A program made the translations under genes and the position numbers. From Syntrophaceae bacterium UBA2251 (GTDB lineage Bacteria > Desulfobacterota > Syntrophia > Syntrophales > UBA2251), in NCBI GenBank assembly GCA_002347815.1, contig DDXV01000016.1:1-64000 (forward strand): a stretch of 64,000 nt of DNA, read 5' to 3'. The notes under the pieces were generated by a model. The model was not told the origin of the DNA, ran no database searches, and saw only the letters and a program-made list of their open reading frames with translations. Shown piece by piece: positions 34,710 to 43,117 of the stretch (position 1 is the stretch's first letter; each line of letters starts with the position of its first letter).

Positions 34710-34865
34710 CTATCGCGAATCCGGCCGCTCCCCCGGCTCGGGGTCACGCTCTGCGAGCGTCCGCCGGCGCTGTTCCAGGGAGGCCTTGCGCTGTTCCTCC
34801 CGGCATGCCGCACAGCCGTCGTCGAAACCGCACTGGCCCTGACAAGGCTCATCTCTCAACGGCAT
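34710..34865 (-). CDS. Possible small Cys-rich protein (51 aa)
   Basis: A short ORF from ATG 34865 to TAG 34712-34710. It begins MPLRDEPCQGQCGFDDGCAA and has four Cys in the pattern C-x3-C-x5-C-x2-C, followed by a charged helix. The Cys spacing suggests a metal site. It starts 15 bases after the FHA stop at 34881 and ends just before the DUF523 start, fitting an operon. The ribosome site is poor (GAGG about 13 bases away). No family is recognised. Confidence 0.45.
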   Translation of the reverse strand: MPLRDEPCQGQCGFDDGCAACREEQRKASLEQRRRTLAERDPEPGERPDSR

Positions 34866-34880
34866 GGGCCCGCGTGAACC

Positions 34881-35579
34881 TCACGACTCCTTGAGATAGA
34901 ACTGCATCTTGAGATCGCCGACCTCTACCAGATCTCCATCCTTGAGATCACAACGCTGGTCGACCTTCTTGCCGTTCACCTTCAGGTCCTTGCCGCCCGA
35001 AGGATTGATGAAATACCCGTCCTTCCGGCGGTTCACGAGGGCGGCCACCTTCGGGGCGAAGAACCCCTTGAGCTTGATCAGGGCGCCGTCGTCCTTGCCG
35101 ATCGTGCTGATCCGGTCCTTGAGGAGATAATCCTTCTTCTCCGTCGACCCCTCGACGATCAGAAACCCGCCAAGGACGTCCAGCTTTTCCGTCGACACCA
35201 GGATTTTCTTCTGTTCCGTGGGCGACAGCACCATCGTTTCGTCCATCGAATGGCCCCGGAGCGCCGGTTTCTTGACCTGGTCCTCTCCCGGCTTTTCGGA
35301 AAAGTACTCCAGGGTGTGGTTGCCGATCAGGATGACATCCCCGTTGTTCAGGATATATTTTGACACCTTTTTTCCATTGACGAAGGTCCCATTGAGGCTG
35401 TTGAGATCCTCGACACTGAAATCCTGTTCCTCTTTCACGATCCGGGCATGGGATCCGGAAACGGCCTGATTGTCGATCACGAGGTCATTCCCTTCTTTCC
35501 TGCCGATGGTCAGGATGTCCTGTGTCAATGGCATCTCCTTGATGACGGCATCCTTGAACTTGACCTGGATCTTCGCCAT
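34881..35579 (-). CDS. Two-FHA-domain protein
   Basis: A 232-residue phosphothreonine-binding adaptor. FHA domain 1 (about 1-95) has the canonical GRKEGNDLVID, SGSHARI and NSLNGTFVNG elements. FHA domain 2 (about 130-232) is degenerate: TIGKDDGA is followed by APKVAALV instead of the SRxHa motif. CAGGAGG precedes ATG 35579. It directly follows a PP2C phosphatase and a Ser/Thr kinase, so it probably reads phosphorylation set by that kinase. A Thr between the domains (MDETMVLSP) looks like a phospho-acceptor site. Confidence 0.9.
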   Translation of the reverse strand: MAKIQVKFKDAVIKEMPLTQDILTIGRKEGNDLVIDNQAVSGSHARIVKEEQDFSVEDLNSLNGTFVNGKKVSKYILNNGDVILIGNHTLEYFSEKPGEDQVKKPALRGHSMDETMVLSPTEQKKILVSTEKLDVLGGFLIVEGSTEKKDYLLKDRISTIGKDDGALIKLKGFFAPKVAALVNRRKDGYFINPSGGKDLKVNGKKVDQRCDLKDGDLVEVGDLKMQFYLKES

Positions 35580-35582
35580 ACT

Positions 35583-36398
35583 TCACCTCCTGCGGCCCCT
35601 GAAGAAATTGATGAACGATGCAAGCCAACCGGTGTTGGCCAGATAAGCCACGACGACGGTGATGTTGTCCCGGCCGCCGTTCTCATTGGCGAGCTTCACC
35701 AGCGTCTGGCAGGCAAGCGCCGGATCGCGGGTGGAAAGGACAACCATCAAGATGTCGTCATCCGAAACCATGTTGCTGAGCCCGTCGGAACAGAGGACCA
35801 GGACGTCGTCGGCCAGGAGGGTCATCTCCTCCAGATCCACGTCGACCTCGGCTTCGGTCCCGAGGGCCCGGGTCAGGATGTTCTTGATTTCCGATCGATT
35901 CGCCTCCTCGCGGGTGATCAGGTCCCGCTTGACCTGTTCGGCCACCACGGAGTGATCGTCCGTCAGCTGCTCGATGTTCCCGTATCGGATGAGATACAGC
36001 CGGCTGTCCCCGACATGGGCAATGCTTAGCTTGTTTTTCCGGATCAGCGCGGCGACGACGGTCGTTCCCATGCCCCGCCACTGGGCGTTGCTCTCGGAGG
36101 CTTCGTAGACGGCCATATTGGCCAGACGAACCGCCGAACCGAGCCGGTTGGTCAACTCGGAACGATCCTCGTCGTAGGCCCCGACCTGGAGGGGCGGCCC
36201 CGTGCCCGCGTCGGCGAAATAGCCCCGGATGAGATCCATGGACATCTTGCTCGCCACCTCGCCCGAGGCATGCCCGCCCATGCCGTCCGCCACCGCCAGC
36301 AACCCCTGTTCCGGCAGGAGGCAAAAGGCGTCCTCGTTGTTCGCCCGAACCCGCCCGACGTCCGTTTGCCCGGCGGCGTGCAGCTCAAATGCCTTCAT
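35583..36398 (-). CDS. PP2C-type Ser/Thr protein phosphatase
   Basis: A 271-residue phosphatase that removes phosphate from Ser/Thr with two metal ions. Motifs are NNEDAF, VADGMGGHASGE, THVGDSR-like IAHVGDSRLYL, LCSDGLSNMV and GGRDNITVVV, a full PP2C set. It is cytosolic, with a basic C-terminus. The start ATG 36398 overlaps the kinase stop (ATGA), so kinase and phosphatase are translationally coupled, the usual arrangement for antagonist pairs. Confidence 0.95.
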   Translation of the reverse strand: MKAFELHAAGQTDVGRVRANNEDAFCLLPEQGLLAVADGMGGHASGEVASKMSMDLIRGYFADAGTGPPLQVGAYDEDRSELTNRLGSAVRLANMAVYEASESNAQWRGMGTTVVAALIRKNKLSIAHVGDSRLYLIRYGNIEQLTDDHSVVAEQVKRDLITREEANRSEIKNILTRALGTEAEVDVDLEEMTLLADDVLVLCSDGLSNMVSDDDILMVVLSTRDPALACQTLVKLANENGGRDNITVVVAYLANTGWLASFINFFRGRRR

Positions 36399-38872
36399 GA
36401 GACGACCTTCATCAGTTCCTGGAGGTCATCGACCAGCTCCTTCCCGCGCTGATAACGCTGCGATTTGTCCTTCGCGAGGAGCTTGCCGATGATCGTTTCG
36501 AACTGCTCCGGCAGATCCGGAACCATTTCTCGCACCGACGGCGGCGGCGTACTCGTGATGTTGAAAATGAGGGTGGCGATGCTGTCGCCGGCAAACGGCT
36601 TCTCTCCCGTCAGGAGCTCGAAGAACACGACCCCCAGGGAGAAGAGGTCGGAGGTGCCGTCCACCTTCTGGCCCGCAATCTGTTCCGGCGACATGTAGCT
36701 CGGCGTCCCCATGATGACGCCGGTTTGCGTCTTGGAACTCGCGATGACCCGCGCGATGCCGAAATCGGCCACCTTGATTTCCCCGTTGTTCAGGATCATG
36801 ATGTTCGCCGGTTTGATGTCCCGATGCACGATTCCGCTCGCATGGGCGTAATCGAGCGCGCCGGCCACGGAGGAGACGATGCGGACGACTTCAGCCCGGG
36901 GCAGGAGCTGATCCTTCTGGCAGTTCTTGGCCAGATCCGCGCCGTCCAAGAGCTCCATGGCCATGTAGGCGATTTCGTAATCCTCGCCCACATCGTAGAT
37001 GGTGACGATGTTCGGGTGGGCCAGCTTGCCGGCGGCCTCCGCCTCCCGGAAAAACCGCGACTTGATGTCGGCGAGCTGTTCCTCGTCGAACTCCTCGTAG
37101 CGCAGGGTCTTGATGGCCACATCCCGGTTGATCTTGGGATCCTTTCCGAGATACACGGTCCCCATGGCCCCGCGACCGAGCTCCTTCAGGATCTCGTAAC
37201 GGCCGAGGGTCGGCCGGGTCTGGGCATTTTCCACGATGACCGTGGAATCCTTCCGGGCGCCGCCCGCGCCGAAGATCACCGTCTCGCCCACGGCCTTGAG
37301 TTTCTTGACCCGCTCTTCGATGTCCTTGAAGCTCCCGGCCGTTATCACATGTTCGTACACGGCCACGGCCTTGTTGAACATCCGCTTCCGCTCGAAATCC
37401 AGGCCGAGATTGTAGAGCAGTTCCTTGACGGCCTCGTCCTCCACGGGGCATTTGCGGAACTTTTCGAAAGCCATGTCCAGCATGCCCTGCCCCTGGAAGG
37501 AGAGTCCGAGCATCTTGTTCGTCTCCACGCTGTCCGCCTCGATCCGCTCCTTCGATTGCTCCGTGAAGAGGTATCCCCGCGAGACGACGATCGTGTATCC
37601 CGCGAGCAGCAAGAGCGTCGGATAGAAGACCTTGAGCCAAACCCCCTCCGCCAGCATGAAATAGGCCGCCGTTACCAGCCAGGCCACGAGCAGGACGGAC
37701 GAGATGAGGGCGCTGATTCCCGCCTTCAAATGGGGAATTCCCAGGGCCAGGAACAGACCGAACAGGATCAGAACGCCGATCTCCAGCGGTGTGGCCCAAC
37801 CGGGACGGACGATATGGTCGTTGTTCAGGATGTTGCTGATGGCGTTCGCGGTAATGAGCACGGAGGGCATGGCCGTGCCGATGGGCGTCACCTGCATCGT
37901 CCCCAGACCCGTCGCCGTCGGGGCGATGATGACGATCTTGTTGCGGAACGATTCGGGCGACACCCGGTTGTTGAGGACCTCGACGAAGGGATAGGCCTCA
38001 TAGCTGCCGCTGTAGCTGATGAGCATCCGGCTCTGTTCGTGGACCGGGATGCGGATCCTGCGAAACGTGAGCGCTTCGCCGATCACCAGATCTTTCAGAT
38101 CGTACCCGAGGTACTTGAGGGACAGCTGGAGGCTCAGAGAAGGGAAGACCCGGCCGCCGTAGTCGATCAGGAGACAGTCGTTTCGCACGGCGCCGTCGCT
38201 GTCGGCGGCGAGGTTGATGTGTCCCAGGGCCAGGGCCGGGGTTGAAAATTCGGGAACGGGCGGGATGAGTTCCCGGGCCGTCACCAGGTCGGGCGCGCTG
38301 GCAAAAGAAACGGAGTTGCGCGCGAGCACCCCGGACATGCTGGCGCTGTCCATCAGGACGGGACCTCCGAGAACGAAGAAGAAGGGCAGAACGACCCGCT
38401 GGGAAGCCCCGATCGCCGTGCTCAGGGCCGCGTCATGGTCCAGGTTTTTCTCGGCCGTCTTCAGCGTGGCGTAGATTCCCGCGACCGATGCATTGTTCTG
38501 CAGCCCCGGCTTCGCCTCGATGGACGCGGTGACATCCCGGATGGCCTGCAATCCCTGGTTCGTGTCCTTTTCCGAGTACAGGATATTGAGGCCGATGACC
38601 TTGGCGCCGTATCCCTGGAGAAGGTCGATCATCCGGGCGATATGGCTCCGCGGCCACGGCCAGCGGCCCAGGGCGTTGATGCTGCTGTCGTCGATGGCGA
38701 CGACGACCACCGGCGAGGTGGTCGGCCCCTCCCGCAGGTTGATCCCCAGATCGTAGAATTTGTATTCCAGAAACTCCACCGGCGACCAGCGGAGGGCATA
38801 GACACCGACAATCAGCAGCGTGAGGATAACACCGATGAACACATCGGTCCGGAAGACCTTCGTTTTTTTCAT
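36395..38872 (-). CDS. CHASE2-domain transmembrane Ser/Thr protein kinase
   Basis: An 825-residue membrane kinase. One N-terminal membrane helix (about 10-28) leads to an extracytoplasmic CHASE2 sensor domain (about 35-355), then two to three membrane helices (about 360-435). A tetratricopeptide-like linker (about 460-530) precedes the C-terminal kinase domain (about 560-815). Kinase residues are visible: GRGAMGTVYLG, the Lys in VAIK, HRDIKPANIM, DFG, and the GTPSYMSPEQ activation loop. It probably senses an envelope signal and phosphorylates FHA-bound or other targets. A promoter lies at 39040-39095. Confidence 0.93.
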   Translation of the reverse strand: MKKTKVFRTDVFIGVILTLLIVGVYALRWSPVEFLEYKFYDLGINLREGPTTSPVVVVAIDDSSINALGRWPWPRSHIARMIDLLQGYGAKVIGLNILYSEKDTNQGLQAIRDVTASIEAKPGLQNNASVAGIYATLKTAEKNLDHDAALSTAIGASQRVVLPFFFVLGGPVLMDSASMSGVLARNSVSFASAPDLVTARELIPPVPEFSTPALALGHINLAADSDGAVRNDCLLIDYGGRVFPSLSLQLSLKYLGYDLKDLVIGEALTFRRIRIPVHEQSRMLISYSGSYEAYPFVEVLNNRVSPESFRNKIVIIAPTATGLGTMQVTPIGTAMPSVLITANAISNILNNDHIVRPGWATPLEIGVLILFGLFLALGIPHLKAGISALISSVLLVAWLVTAAYFMLAEGVWLKVFYPTLLLLAGYTIVVSRGYLFTEQSKERIEADSVETNKMLGLSFQGQGMLDMAFEKFRKCPVEDEAVKELLYNLGLDFERKRMFNKAVAVYEHVITAGSFKDIEERVKKLKAVGETVIFGAGGARKDSTVIVENAQTRPTLGRYEILKELGRGAMGTVYLGKDPKINRDVAIKTLRYEEFDEEQLADIKSRFFREAEAAGKLAHPNIVTIYDVGEDYEIAYMAMELLDGADLAKNCQKDQLLPRAEVVRIVSSVAGALDYAHASGIVHRDIKPANIMILNNGEIKVADFGIARVIASSKTQTGVIMGTPSYMSPEQIAGQKVDGTSDLFSLGVVFFELLTGEKPFAGDSIATLIFNITSTPPPSVREMVPDLPEQFETIIGKLLAKDKSQRYQRGKELVDDLQELMKVVS

Positions 38873-39039
38873 CGCGTTTTTACCTGGTTTTCATTCAATG
38901 GCCCCCGAACTCGAGAACCGTGCAGGCGGGTGCTCCCCTCCCTCGCCCCCCCGGGCGGCCCCGGTACCCATGGCCCGGAAACGCGCCGCCCGACCGGACG
39001 GCGACCGGAAGTGCTCCCGTCCGACGTCCGATGGCTGTC

Positions 39040-39095
39040 ACGCTAAATAAAATCCTTTTTCTTGTCAACAATTTTCATTCATTTTCGTTCATTTT
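39040..39095 (-). promoter_or_regulatory. Promoter of the kinase/phosphatase/FHA operon with upstream repeat
   Basis: Minus strand -35 TTGACA (39068-39063), 17-base spacer, -10 TAGCGT (39045-39040). Immediately upstream, 39071-39095 holds two and a half copies of a 10-bp A/T-rich repeat (attttcattc, attttcgttc, atttt), one helical turn each, placed like an UP element or activator site. Confidence 0.45.
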
Positions 39096-39117
39096 GGGAA
39101 TCGGCCCTTCGAACCGC

Positions 39118-39585
39118 TCAGCCCGCCCTCAAGGCCGCCAAGGCCTTCGGGACCGTATTCTCCGGACTCACTTTGTACCAGGCCGCCAGGATCCGTCCCC
39201 CGGCATCGATCAGGAAGGCGGACCGGACGATCCCGAAATATTTCCTCCCGTAGAGGGATTTCTCCTGCCAGACGCCATAGGCTTCAGCCACGACGTGATC
39301 CGGGTCGGACAGGAGGGGGAAATTCAGCTTCAGCCTGTCGCTGAACGTCTTCTGCGCCGCGACGGAATCGGGACTGATCCCCACGGCGTCGGCTCCCAGG
39401 GCGTCGAGTTTGGCCCGTGCGTCCCGCACGGCCTCGGTCTGCTTCGTTCACCCGGAGGTCCCGGCCTTCGGATAGAAATAGACGAGAAGCTTCCGTCCCT
39501 TGAAGTCCGACCGCTTCACCCATGCGCCCGCCGGATCCCTGAGGGAAAAGGCCGGGGCCGCATCACCGACGTTGAGCTTCGCCAT
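39118..39585 (-). CDS. Peroxiredoxin (BCP/PrxQ type), probable selenoprotein with in-frame UGA
   Basis: A 155-residue thiol/selenol peroxidase reducing peroxides. Reading from ATG 39585 (CCAGGAGG upstream) gives MAKLNVGDAAPAF at the start. The active-site segment FYPKAGTSG-(UGA)-TKQTE has codon 46 (39450-39448) as TGA at the position of the peroxidatic Cys (consensus FYPK..TPGCT). The frame continues through ISPDSVAAQKTF, LLSDPDHVVAEAYGVW and FLIDAGGRILAAWY to the stop at 39118. A hairpin that fits the bacterial SECIS rules follows the UGA (39412-39433). The resolving Cys five residues later in BCP enzymes is absent, so regeneration must use an external thiol. A plain nonsense mutation is the alternative, but a stop exactly at this residue with a SECIS makes Sec the better reading. 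Confidence 0.83.
39412..39433 (-). promoter_or_regulatory. Bacterial SECIS-like hairpin
   Basis: The hairpin begins 15 bases after the UGA on the minus strand. Stem GGCCGUGC pairs with GCACGGGCC, leaving one bulged G (8 bp). The 5-base apical loop GGGAC starts 23 bases after the UGA. A G in the first two loop positions and a loop 16-37 bases from the UGA are the published criteria for bacterial SECIS elements. Confidence 0.7.
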
Positions 39586-39638
39586 CGTCCGCCTCCTGGG
39601 GTCCGCCGGCGTTGCGCCCGGCGGGATTGGGGGAATGC

Positions 39639-41309
39639 CTAAACGATTCCCGAGATATTTCCCGCGTCGTCGATATCGATGTGATACGCGGCCGGCGTTT
39701 TCGACAGACCCGGCATGCGGAGGATCTCGCCGGTAATGGGGATCAGGAACCCCGCCCCGGAGGCGATCTTGATTTCCCGCACGGTGACGATGAAGTCCCG
39801 CGGCATGCCGAGGAGGCCCGGGTTGTCCGACAGGGACTGCTGGGTCTTGGCGATGCAGACGGGCAGCTTGTCGAAGCCGAACTTGCGGATGAGTTCCAGG
39901 TTGCGCTTGGCCAGCGGCCGGTAGTCGATGGACACCGCGCCGTAGATCTCGCTGGCGACCGTGAAGATCTTGTCCTCCACCGGCTGCTCCCAGTCATACA
40001 GGGTGCGGAACCGCCCGGTCGCCCCCGCGATGAGCCGGACCGTCTTTTCCGCGAGTTCCAGGCCGCCCTCGCCGCCCAGCCGGAAGATGTCCGCCGGCGC
40101 GATATTCATCCCCTCGCGCTCCGCGGCGTCCACCACCGCCCGGATCTCCTCGTCCGTGTCGGACGGAAACCGGTTCAGGGCGATGATGCAGGGAACGTTG
40201 AATTTGTCGATATTTCCGTAATGCTTCCTCAAATTCGCCATGCCCAGGACCGCCGCGCGGGCATTGGGGACATTCAAATCTTCGCGTGCCACGCCGGCGT
40301 GGTACTTGAGGGCGCGCACCGTGGCCACCAGGACGACGATCCGGGGATTGAGATCACCGTAGGGCGCCACGATGTCGAAGAACTTCTCCGCGCCCAGGTC
40401 GAAGCCGAAGCCCGCTTCCGTCACCACGTAATCCGCCAGGCGGAGCGCGAGATCGGTGCCCATGATGCTGTTGGTCCCCTGGGCGATGTTGGCGAAGGGC
40501 CCGCCATGAATGATGGCCGGCACCCCTTCCGTCGTCTGCACCAGGTTGGGAAGCAGGGCGTACTTCAGCAGGGCCGTGACCGCGCCTTCGACCTTGAGGT
40601 CGCCCGCGATGACGGGCTTGTCGTCATAGGTGAAGCCCACCAGAATCTTGCGGATCTTGTCCTTCAATTCCGCGTAGGACCTCGACAGGCAGAGGATGGC
40701 CATGATTTCGCTCGACGGGACGATATCGAACCCCGTCTCGCGGGGAACGCCGTTCGTCGATCCCCCGAGGCCGATCACGATGTCCCTGAGCGACCGGTCG
40801 TTCATGTCGACGACGCGGCGCCAGGTGATCTTGCGGGGGTCTATGTTTAAGGGATTGCCGTGGAAGACGGCGTTGTCCACGAGGGCCGACAGGAGGTTGT
40901 GCGCGCTTTCCACCGCCGGGAAGTCGTTGGTGAAGTGGAGGTTGATGTCGTCCACGGGCAGGACGCGGGACAGGCCGCCGCCGGTCGCCCCCCCCTTGAT
41001 GCCGAACACCGGCCCCAGCGACGGCTCCCGGAGCGCCGCGATCGTGGATTTCCCCAGCCGGGCCAGGGCCTGCGCGAGCCCGATCGACACCGTCGTCTTG
41101 CCTTCGCCCGCGGGTGTGGGCGTCATGGCCGAGACGAGGATCAGGTTCGAATCGTCCCGGCGCGGAAAGCGCCGGATTGCCTCGAGGCGGACCTTCGCCT
41201 TGTAGCGGCCGTAATATTCCAGATCCTCTTCCCGAAGGCCGATGACGGACGCGATGTCCCGGATCGGCCGGAGTCGCTGCGGGGCGGATGTTTTTTTCGA
41301 AGTTCCCAT
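39639..41309 (-). CDS. fhs: Formate-tetrahydrofolate ligase
   Basis: A 556-residue ATP-dependent enzyme making 10-formyl-THF from formate and THF, used in the Wood-Ljungdahl methyl branch and in one-carbon supply. It has the P-loop TPTPAGEGKTT near residue 65, REPSLGPVFGIKGGATGGG and ALNRFPSDTDEE. Length matches the family. ATG 41309 lies 2 bases after the ACT-domain stop, so the two are co-transcribed. Confidence 0.95.
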   Translation of the reverse strand: MGTSKKTSAPQRLRPIRDIASVIGLREEDLEYYGRYKAKVRLEAIRRFPRRDDSNLILVSAMTPTPAGEGKTTVSIGLAQALARLGKSTIAALREPSLGPVFGIKGGATGGGLSRVLPVDDINLHFTNDFPAVESAHNLLSALVDNAVFHGNPLNIDPRKITWRRVVDMNDRSLRDIVIGLGGSTNGVPRETGFDIVPSSEIMAILCLSRSYAELKDKIRKILVGFTYDDKPVIAGDLKVEGAVTALLKYALLPNLVQTTEGVPAIIHGGPFANIAQGTNSIMGTDLALRLADYVVTEAGFGFDLGAEKFFDIVAPYGDLNPRIVVLVATVRALKYHAGVAREDLNVPNARAAVLGMANLRKHYGNIDKFNVPCIIALNRFPSDTDEEIRAVVDAAEREGMNIAPADIFRLGGEGGLELAEKTVRLIAGATGRFRTLYDWEQPVEDKIFTVASEIYGAVSIDYRPLAKRNLELIRKFGFDKLPVCIAKTQQSLSDNPGLLGMPRDFIVTVREIKIASGAGFLIPITGEILRMPGLSKTPAAYHIDIDDAGNISGIV

Positions 41310-41311
41310 GG

Positions 41312-41851
41312 TTATTTGTTGATCACGGCATCGAACCGGATATCGATGTTGTACTCGTCGCTGACGCGGTTGAGGTCGTTTTTCAGTTCGAGGATCTTCA
41401 CCGCCGGCGGCACGGAAAAGTAGCAGACCATCTGGAACACGTTGGCGCCCGTCACCGGATTGTTGTCCACGTTGGTCGCGATGTCGTCGATGCTGATCCC
41501 GCGCTGCTGAAACGTCCGGCTGATCTGGTGGATGATGCCCGGGCGGTCGATGGCCGTCGCGATGAGTTTGTAGGGAATCGACGGCAGGACCTCCCGGTGG
41601 CTGGGCGCCTTGGTCTTCCGAACGTAGACGTCCAGCCCCGTCTTCTGGCGGAGCGTGTCCAGATCGCCGATCAGGCGCTCGATATCGTCGGTTTTCCCCG
41701 ACGTGAGTATGATCATGCCGAACTCCCCCCCCAGGACGCAGCCGCGCGCGCGCTCGATATTGATGCCGCGCGCCGTGAAGAATTCCGCGAACTCCTTGGC
41801 CAGACCGGGGCGGTCGGGCCCCATGGATGAAAAGACGACGTAGGATCTCAT
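41312..41851 (-). CDS. Double ACT-domain regulatory protein (GcvR-like)
   Basis: A 179-residue protein with two ACT domains: residues 1-85 (VFSSMGPDRPGLAKEFAEFF) and 90-179 (IATAIDRPGIIHQISRTFQQ). Such proteins bind amino acids; GcvR-type members bind glycine. Coupling with fhs suggests glycine or one-carbon sensing (inference). GGGGGGTGAT precedes ATG 41851. Confidence 0.88.
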   Translation of the reverse strand: MRSYVVFSSMGPDRPGLAKEFAEFFTARGINIERARGCVLGGEFGMIILTSGKTDDIERLIGDLDTLRQKTGLDVYVRKTKAPSHREVLPSIPYKLIATAIDRPGIIHQISRTFQQRGISIDDIATNVDNNPVTGANVFQMVCYFSVPPAVKILELKNDLNRVSDEYNIDIRFDAVINK

Positions 41852-41979
41852 GGCATCACCCCCCTGAATTTCCCGTTAGGACATCCCCCTTTGTGTTTGC
41901 GCTCTCTCCCCTATCCTTCGTTCCGGGACATTTTTCAAGCGAAAAGTACGTGCGGCGGCGCGAAGGGCGTCAATCCGGT

Positions 41980-42008
41980 TTGACAAAACCCCTCCCGATG
42001 CGTATAAA
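41980..42008 (+). promoter_or_regulatory. Near-consensus sigma-70 promoter of the Fe-S/cytochrome b operon
   Basis: TTGACA (41980-41985), a 17-base spacer, and TATAAA (42003-42008). This is the best promoter match in the window. The leader to ATG 42119 is about 100 bases and starts with a small CCCCCGAGAGGGGG inverted repeat at 42010-42023. Confidence 0.7.
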
Positions 42009-42118
42009 TCCCCCGAGAGGGGGGTGGCTGGAATTCGACGCCGATCAGGACCTCATCCGTCATCGGCGGCGGCGCGGTCCTGATCCGCCGCTGCTTCATT
42101 CGAGAAAAGGAGGGCAGC

Positions 42119-43114
42119 ATGAAGGCATCCTTGAAACTCAACCGCCGGGCCTTTCTCACGGCCACGGGCGGGGCGGCCCTGATCGGCGCGGCGAGCGCGC
42201 TGGGAGCGCCCCGAGAGGCGATGGCCTGCCGGGGAAGGCTCGCGACGCTCATCGACCTGACCCGCTGCGACGGCTGCGACGGGCAGGCGATCGCGGCCTG
42301 CGTTTCCGCCTGCAAGACGGCCAAGGCCGGCGACGTTCCGCAACCGGTCGACCCCATCCCCATCCCCTTCCCCAGCCGCAAGGTCGAGGACTGGTCCAGA
42401 CGACAGGCGGTGTCGGACCGTCTCACGCCGTACAACCTCATCTACATCCAGAAGGCGGAAGCGGATACGGGCGGCCGGAAGACGACGGTGTTCATCCCTC
42501 GGCGGTGCATGCACTGCGACAACCCGGCCTGCGCCACCCTCTGCCCTTTTTCCTCCAACCACAAGTTCGAAAACGGAGCGGTCGTCATCGATCCGGATAC
42601 CTGCTTCGGCGGCGCCAAGTGCAAGACGGTCTGCCCCTGGGAGATCCCGCAGCGGCAATCCGGGATCGGGATCTACCTCAAGGTCCTGCCGACGCTCATG
42701 GGGAACGGGGTCATGTACAAGTGCGATCTCTGCCAGGACCTTCTCGAGGAAGGAAAAACGCCGGCCTGTATCGCGGCCTGTCCGAGGCAGGCCATGGCCA
42801 TCGGGCCGCGGGAGGAGATTTTCGCCCGGGCGGAGGCGATGGCGAAACGGATCGGGGGCCACCTTTACGGCCAGGAGGAAAATGGCGGGACCTCCACCCT
42901 CTACGTTTCCCCCGTGCCCTTCGCCGACCTGAACGCCGCGGTTCAGACCGGTCCCGGCCGGCCCCACCTCCGGCCGGTTGCACGGCGCATGGCGGGCTCG
43001 GACGGCCTGGGCAAGGCCGTCCTCGCGGGTCCGGCCCTGGGCGTGGCGGCGGGCATCGCCGGCGTCTTCGCCGCAATCTCCAGACGCAAAGACCGATCGG
43101 GAAAGGAGGAATAG
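42119..43114 (+). CDS. Tat-exported 4x[4Fe-4S] electron-transfer protein (FdnH/FdhB-like)
   Basis: A 331-residue Fe-S subunit of the formate-dehydrogenase/DMSO-reductase beta-subunit type. The Tat signal NRRAFLTATGG lies at residues 8-18. Cys groups follow: CDGCDG...C...C near 51-66, CMHCDNPACATLCP, CFGGAKCKTVCP and CDLCQ...CIAACP, enough for four clusters. A C-terminal membrane helix (KAVLAGPALGVAAGIAGVFA) anchors it on the periplasmic face. It passes electrons to the cytochrome b encoded 3 bases downstream. AAAAGGAGGGCAGC precedes the ATG. Confidence 0.9.
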   Translation: MKASLKLNRRAFLTATGGAALIGAASALGAPREAMACRGRLATLIDLTRCDGCDGQAIAACVSACKTAKAGDVPQPVDPIPIPFPSRKVEDWSRRQAVSDRLTPYNLIYIQKAEADTGGRKTTVFIPRRCMHCDNPACATLCPFSSNHKFENGAVVIDPDTCFGGAKCKTVCPWEIPQRQSGIGIYLKVLPTLMGNGVMYKCDLCQDLLEEGKTPACIAACPRQAMAIGPREEIFARAEAMAKRIGGHLYGQEENGGTSTLYVSPVPFADLNAAVQTGPGRPHLRPVARRMAGSDGLGKAVLAGPALGVAAGIAGVFAAISRRKDRSGKEE

Positions 43115-43117
43115 GCC

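Noticed and set aside
39430..39450. Peroxiredoxin as a simple nonsense-mutated pseudogene
   Set aside because: The rest of the frame is intact, the stop is exactly at the peroxidatic residue, and a SECIS-like hairpin follows; selenocysteine explains it better.
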